This document shows, piece after piece, positions 5,842 through 7,419 of a stretch of 7,419 nt of DNA. The notes beneath the pieces are model-generated. The model saw only the letters and a list, made by a program, of their open reading frames with translations, was not told where the DNA came from and made no database searches. Position 1 is the first letter of the stretch; every line of letters begins with the position of its first letter. Origin of the DNA: Phycisphaerales bacterium (GTDB taxonomy: Bacteria; Planctomycetota; Phycisphaerae; Phycisphaerales; UBA1924). The translations under genes were made by a program, and so were the position numbers. Location: the NCBI GenBank assembly GCA_029260335.1, contig JAJDDL010000230.1:1-7419 (forward strand), in the 5' to 3' direction.

Positions 5842-6735
5842 GTGGCCCGATCGCTCTCCCATTCTCTCTCCCCCGAACGCATGCTTGCGATCGCCATCGT
5901 CGCAAGCCTGGGCCTGAGCCTCGCCCCCACGCGCCACACGCAATGGGTCTCCTGGTTTGGTGCCCTCACCGTGCGGCTGGTCGCCCCGGTCACGCATCCG
6001 ATCAGCACCTTCACGCGATGGATCAGCCCGCCGGCGACCATTGAGGACGATCCGGATTCTCGCTTGAAGCTGGAAGACGCCGAGCGATTTCGGACGCTGT
6101 ACTTGCGGGCGATGAGCCAGAACGCCGTGCTGCGTGCTCGCATCGAGTTTCTGCAATCGGGCGTCGCGCTCAATCCCGATCGCCCGATCTCACTCCTGAG
6201 TGCGAGCGTCATCAGCGTGTCGAGTAACTTGCGTCATAGCGTGCTCAATATCCGCCGAGGCACCGAGGTTGGCATCGAGCCCAACACCGTCGCGACTGTT
6301 CAAGGCACGCGATTGCTCGGCCGCGTCGTCCGGGCAGACCGTTCGTTTAGCGAGATTCTGCCGATCACCGACCCCGCGTCGCCGCCCCTGCTCGGTCGCA
6401 TCATTCTGATCCCGGAAGACGGCAGGGGCAGGCGATGCACGCTCGAGCCCCAAGGCGATGGCACCCTCGTCGGCATTGTTGAGGATCCCAGAGAACAGCC
6501 CGATCTCGCATCGATCAAAATTGAACCGGGCATGACCGTACGGCTCGACGACGGCGTCTGGCCCGCCCATGCGCAGATGCTCGAACTTGGACGGGTTGAG
6601 AAGATCGAAATATCGCCGGACAATCCGCTTCGGAGCATTGTGATCGTGCGTCCGCGCGTGGAGCTGTCTCGGGTCAGTGAGATCGAGCTGCGCATTAGCC
6701 GAGAGCAATCCCTGGCACGCGAGGACGGCTCATGA
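5842..6735 (+). CDS. mreC: Rod shape-determining protein MreC
   Basis: With a GTG start the protein has 297 residues, in the usual MreC range. It has a short cytoplasmic N-terminus, one membrane segment at about residues 13-29 (a second hydrophobic stretch lies near 35-50), a short coiled-coil region at about 70-107, and a beta-rich periplasmic domain at about 119-285. Family traits in that domain include ASVIS, the RRGTEVGIEPNTVATVQG stretch with GRVV after it, and late VEKIEI. MreC binds MreB and MreD at the membrane and, outside it, the transpeptidase PBP2, helping to activate wall synthesis. The start at 5842 is chosen because GGAGG precedes it; an upstream ATG at 5734 would overlap mreB by 82 bases and add a non-hydrophobic extension, while ATG 5881 has no ribosome site and would cut the residues before the membrane segment. 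The stop overlaps the mreD start by ATGA, implying coupled translation. Confidence 0.92.
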   Translation: MARSLSHSLSPERMLAIAIVASLGLSLAPTRHTQWVSWFGALTVRLVAPVTHPISTFTRWISPPATIEDDPDSRLKLEDAERFRTLYLRAMSQNAVLRARIEFLQSGVALNPDRPISLLSASVISVSSNLRHSVLNIRRGTEVGIEPNTVATVQGTRLLGRVVRADRSFSEILPITDPASPPLLGRIILIPEDGRGRRCTLEPQGDGTLVGIVEDPREQPDLASIKIEPGMTVRLDDGVWPAHAQMLELGRVEKIEISPDNPLRSIVIVRPRVELSRVSEIELRISREQSLAREDGS

Positions 6736-7301
6736 GTTGGATCCTGTTCACCATCGCGGCGTGGCTCATCCTGGGCCTCGAACTCGCGGTCCGCGATCTG
6801 CTCCAGATCGGTCCAAGCGGCATCGCACCGAGCTTCATGCTCCCGCTCATGGTTTTCGTCGCTCTTTGGGCGCCCGGCCGGATCGCGGTCGGTGCCGCGT
6901 TCTGTCTGGGACTGATGGTGGACCTGACGGGTCCGGTGATGGTCGAGGGCACGACCCAGGCCATCGCAGGGCCCCACGCGTTGGGCTACATGCTCGGCGC
7001 CTCACTCGTGCTCAACATGCGAGGCTCGGTCATGCGACGCAATCCTGTGACCCTCATCGTCATGACGATCCTGGCGGGCATCGCCAGTTCGGTCGTGGTC
7101 GTCTTCCTGCACTCGCTCCGGGACATGTACGACCCGTTCACATGGAAGCCCTCGAGCGAGTTGATGGTGGGTTTGGCGTCGTCGCTCTATTCTGCCGCGA
7201 CCGCTGCTTTGTTGAGTGTCGTGCTCTTTGCGATGCTCCCGCTCTTTGGCTTCCCCGCCGGCACCGCCCACGGCAACCGAGCAAGCGTCCACCGAGCTTG
7301 A
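6732..7301 (+). CDS. mreD: Rod shape-determining protein MreD
   Basis: This 189-residue protein is very hydrophobic, with membrane segments at about 3-20, 31-47, 50-66, 80-95, 105-127 and 143-172. That matches the multi-spanning MreD family (the E. coli protein has 162 residues). A single acidic residue inside a hydrophobic segment, in GLMVDLTGP (60-68), is at the place where many MreDs carry a conserved D. MreD is an integral inner-membrane partner of MreC in the elongasome. Sequence similarity in this family is low, so identity rests on topology, length and position directly after mreC, with which it shares ATGA at 6732-6735. It is the last complete gene of the operon in view. Confidence 0.9.
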   Translation: MSWILFTIAAWLILGLELAVRDLLQIGPSGIAPSFMLPLMVFVALWAPGRIAVGAAFCLGLMVDLTGPVMVEGTTQAIAGPHALGYMLGASLVLNMRGSVMRRNPVTLIVMTILAGIASSVVVVFLHSLRDMYDPFTWKPSSELMVGLASSLYSAATAALLSVVLFAMLPLFGFPAGTAHGNRASVHRA

Positions 7302-7323
7302 TCGAATCGCAGGCCCGACCGTG

Positions 7324-7340
7324 AGGGAGGGCGCCTTCCT
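7324..7340 (+). repeat. Small hairpin after mreD
   Basis: AGGGAGG (7324-7330) can pair with CCTTCCT (7334-7340) around a GCG loop, with one G-T wobble, 22 bases after the mreD stop. No T-run follows, so it is at most a weak or partial terminator, or a 3' stabiliser between mreD and the next gene. Confidence 0.3.
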
Positions 7341-7380
7341 GTTCTACATATCCTCCAACCCCTCCTCGACACACCACACC

Positions 7381-7393
7381 CTTGCCTAGCAAG
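7381..7393 (+). repeat. Five-pair hairpin near the window edge
   Basis: CTTGC (7381-7385) and GCAAG (7389-7393) are a perfect inverted repeat around CTA. It lies 16 bases before the presumed ribosome site at 7410-7414 and may belong to the leader of the next gene. The stem is short, so chance is possible. Confidence 0.3.
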
Positions 7394-7409
7394 TAGATTC
7401 GCGGGAGCT

Positions 7410-7414
7410 AGGAG
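7410..7414 (+). promoter_or_regulatory. Likely ribosome binding site for a gene starting beyond the window
   Basis: AGGAG occurs five bases before the end of the sequence. No conventional start codon is seen after it within the window, so the gene would begin just outside (or with ATT 7417-7419, which is rare). The order mreB-mreC-mreD often continues with the PBP2 gene mrdA and then rodA. The gene identity is a guess. Confidence 0.4.
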
Positions 7415-7419
7415 CCATT

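Noticed and set aside
4790..5905. Long - strand open frame of 371 residues opposite mreB
   Set aside because: It lies wholly antisense to mreB and runs into mreC. Its composition (Asp, Arg, Gly, His rich, no hydrophobic core pattern) is that of a shadow of GC-rich coding DNA.
6190..6708. - strand frame of 172 residues opposite mreC
   Set aside because: Antisense shadow without motif, membrane segment or ribosome site.
6677..7324. + strand frame of 215 residues overlapping mreD
   Set aside because: Arg/His/Pro-rich shadow in another frame; mreD has the membrane topology and the ATGA coupling to mreC.

Overview
This GC-rich window carries six well-supported protein-coding genes and the tail of a seventh. 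It looks like chromosomal DNA of a free-living Gram-negative-type bacterium. My best guess is the Planctomycetota, perhaps the Phycisphaerae side. The reasons are an ECF-like sigma factor paired with a large membrane Ser/Thr kinase, a kinase with a DLG motif in place of DFG, and mixed Shine-Dalgarno use. This placement rests on gene content only; there is no rRNA or other marker here.

Layout. (1) Bases 2-88 on + are the last codons of a gene whose C-terminus resembles anthranilate phosphoribosyltransferase (trpD). (2) Convergent with it, on -, is a two-gene unit: an ECF-like sigma factor (3367 down to 2600), then 40 bases later a transmembrane Ser/Thr protein kinase (2559 down to 97). (3) A 257-base divergent intergenic region separates this unit from a + strand gene (3625-4557) for a membrane-anchored coiled-coil protein I cannot assign to a family; it ends at a strong intrinsic terminator (4586-4618). 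(4) After a structured leader comes the rod-shape operon mreB (4766-5815), mreC (5842-6735, GTG start) and mreD (6732-7301), with mreC and mreD overlapping by ATGA. (5) The last 118 bases hold two small hairpins and, at the very edge, a ribosome-binding-site-like AGGAG that probably serves a gene beginning outside the window. In many mre loci that gene is the PBP2 gene mrdA.

How the genes may work together. MreB filaments, MreC and MreD make the elongasome scaffold that directs lateral peptidoglycan synthesis. The kinase has a cytoplasmic catalytic domain and a predicted C-terminal extracytoplasmic domain. With its co-directional sigma factor it could sense envelope state and change transcription. 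The coiled-coil protein sits between the two modules. A functional link among kinase, sigma factor, coiled-coil protein and the mre operon is inference from adjacency. The terminator after the coiled-coil gene argues that mreBCD is mainly transcribed on its own.

No tRNA, rRNA, CRISPR, insertion sequence or phage gene was seen. The most interesting non-coding signals are a bulged hairpin in the mreB leader and a small hairpin that would bury the mreC Shine-Dalgarno sequence.
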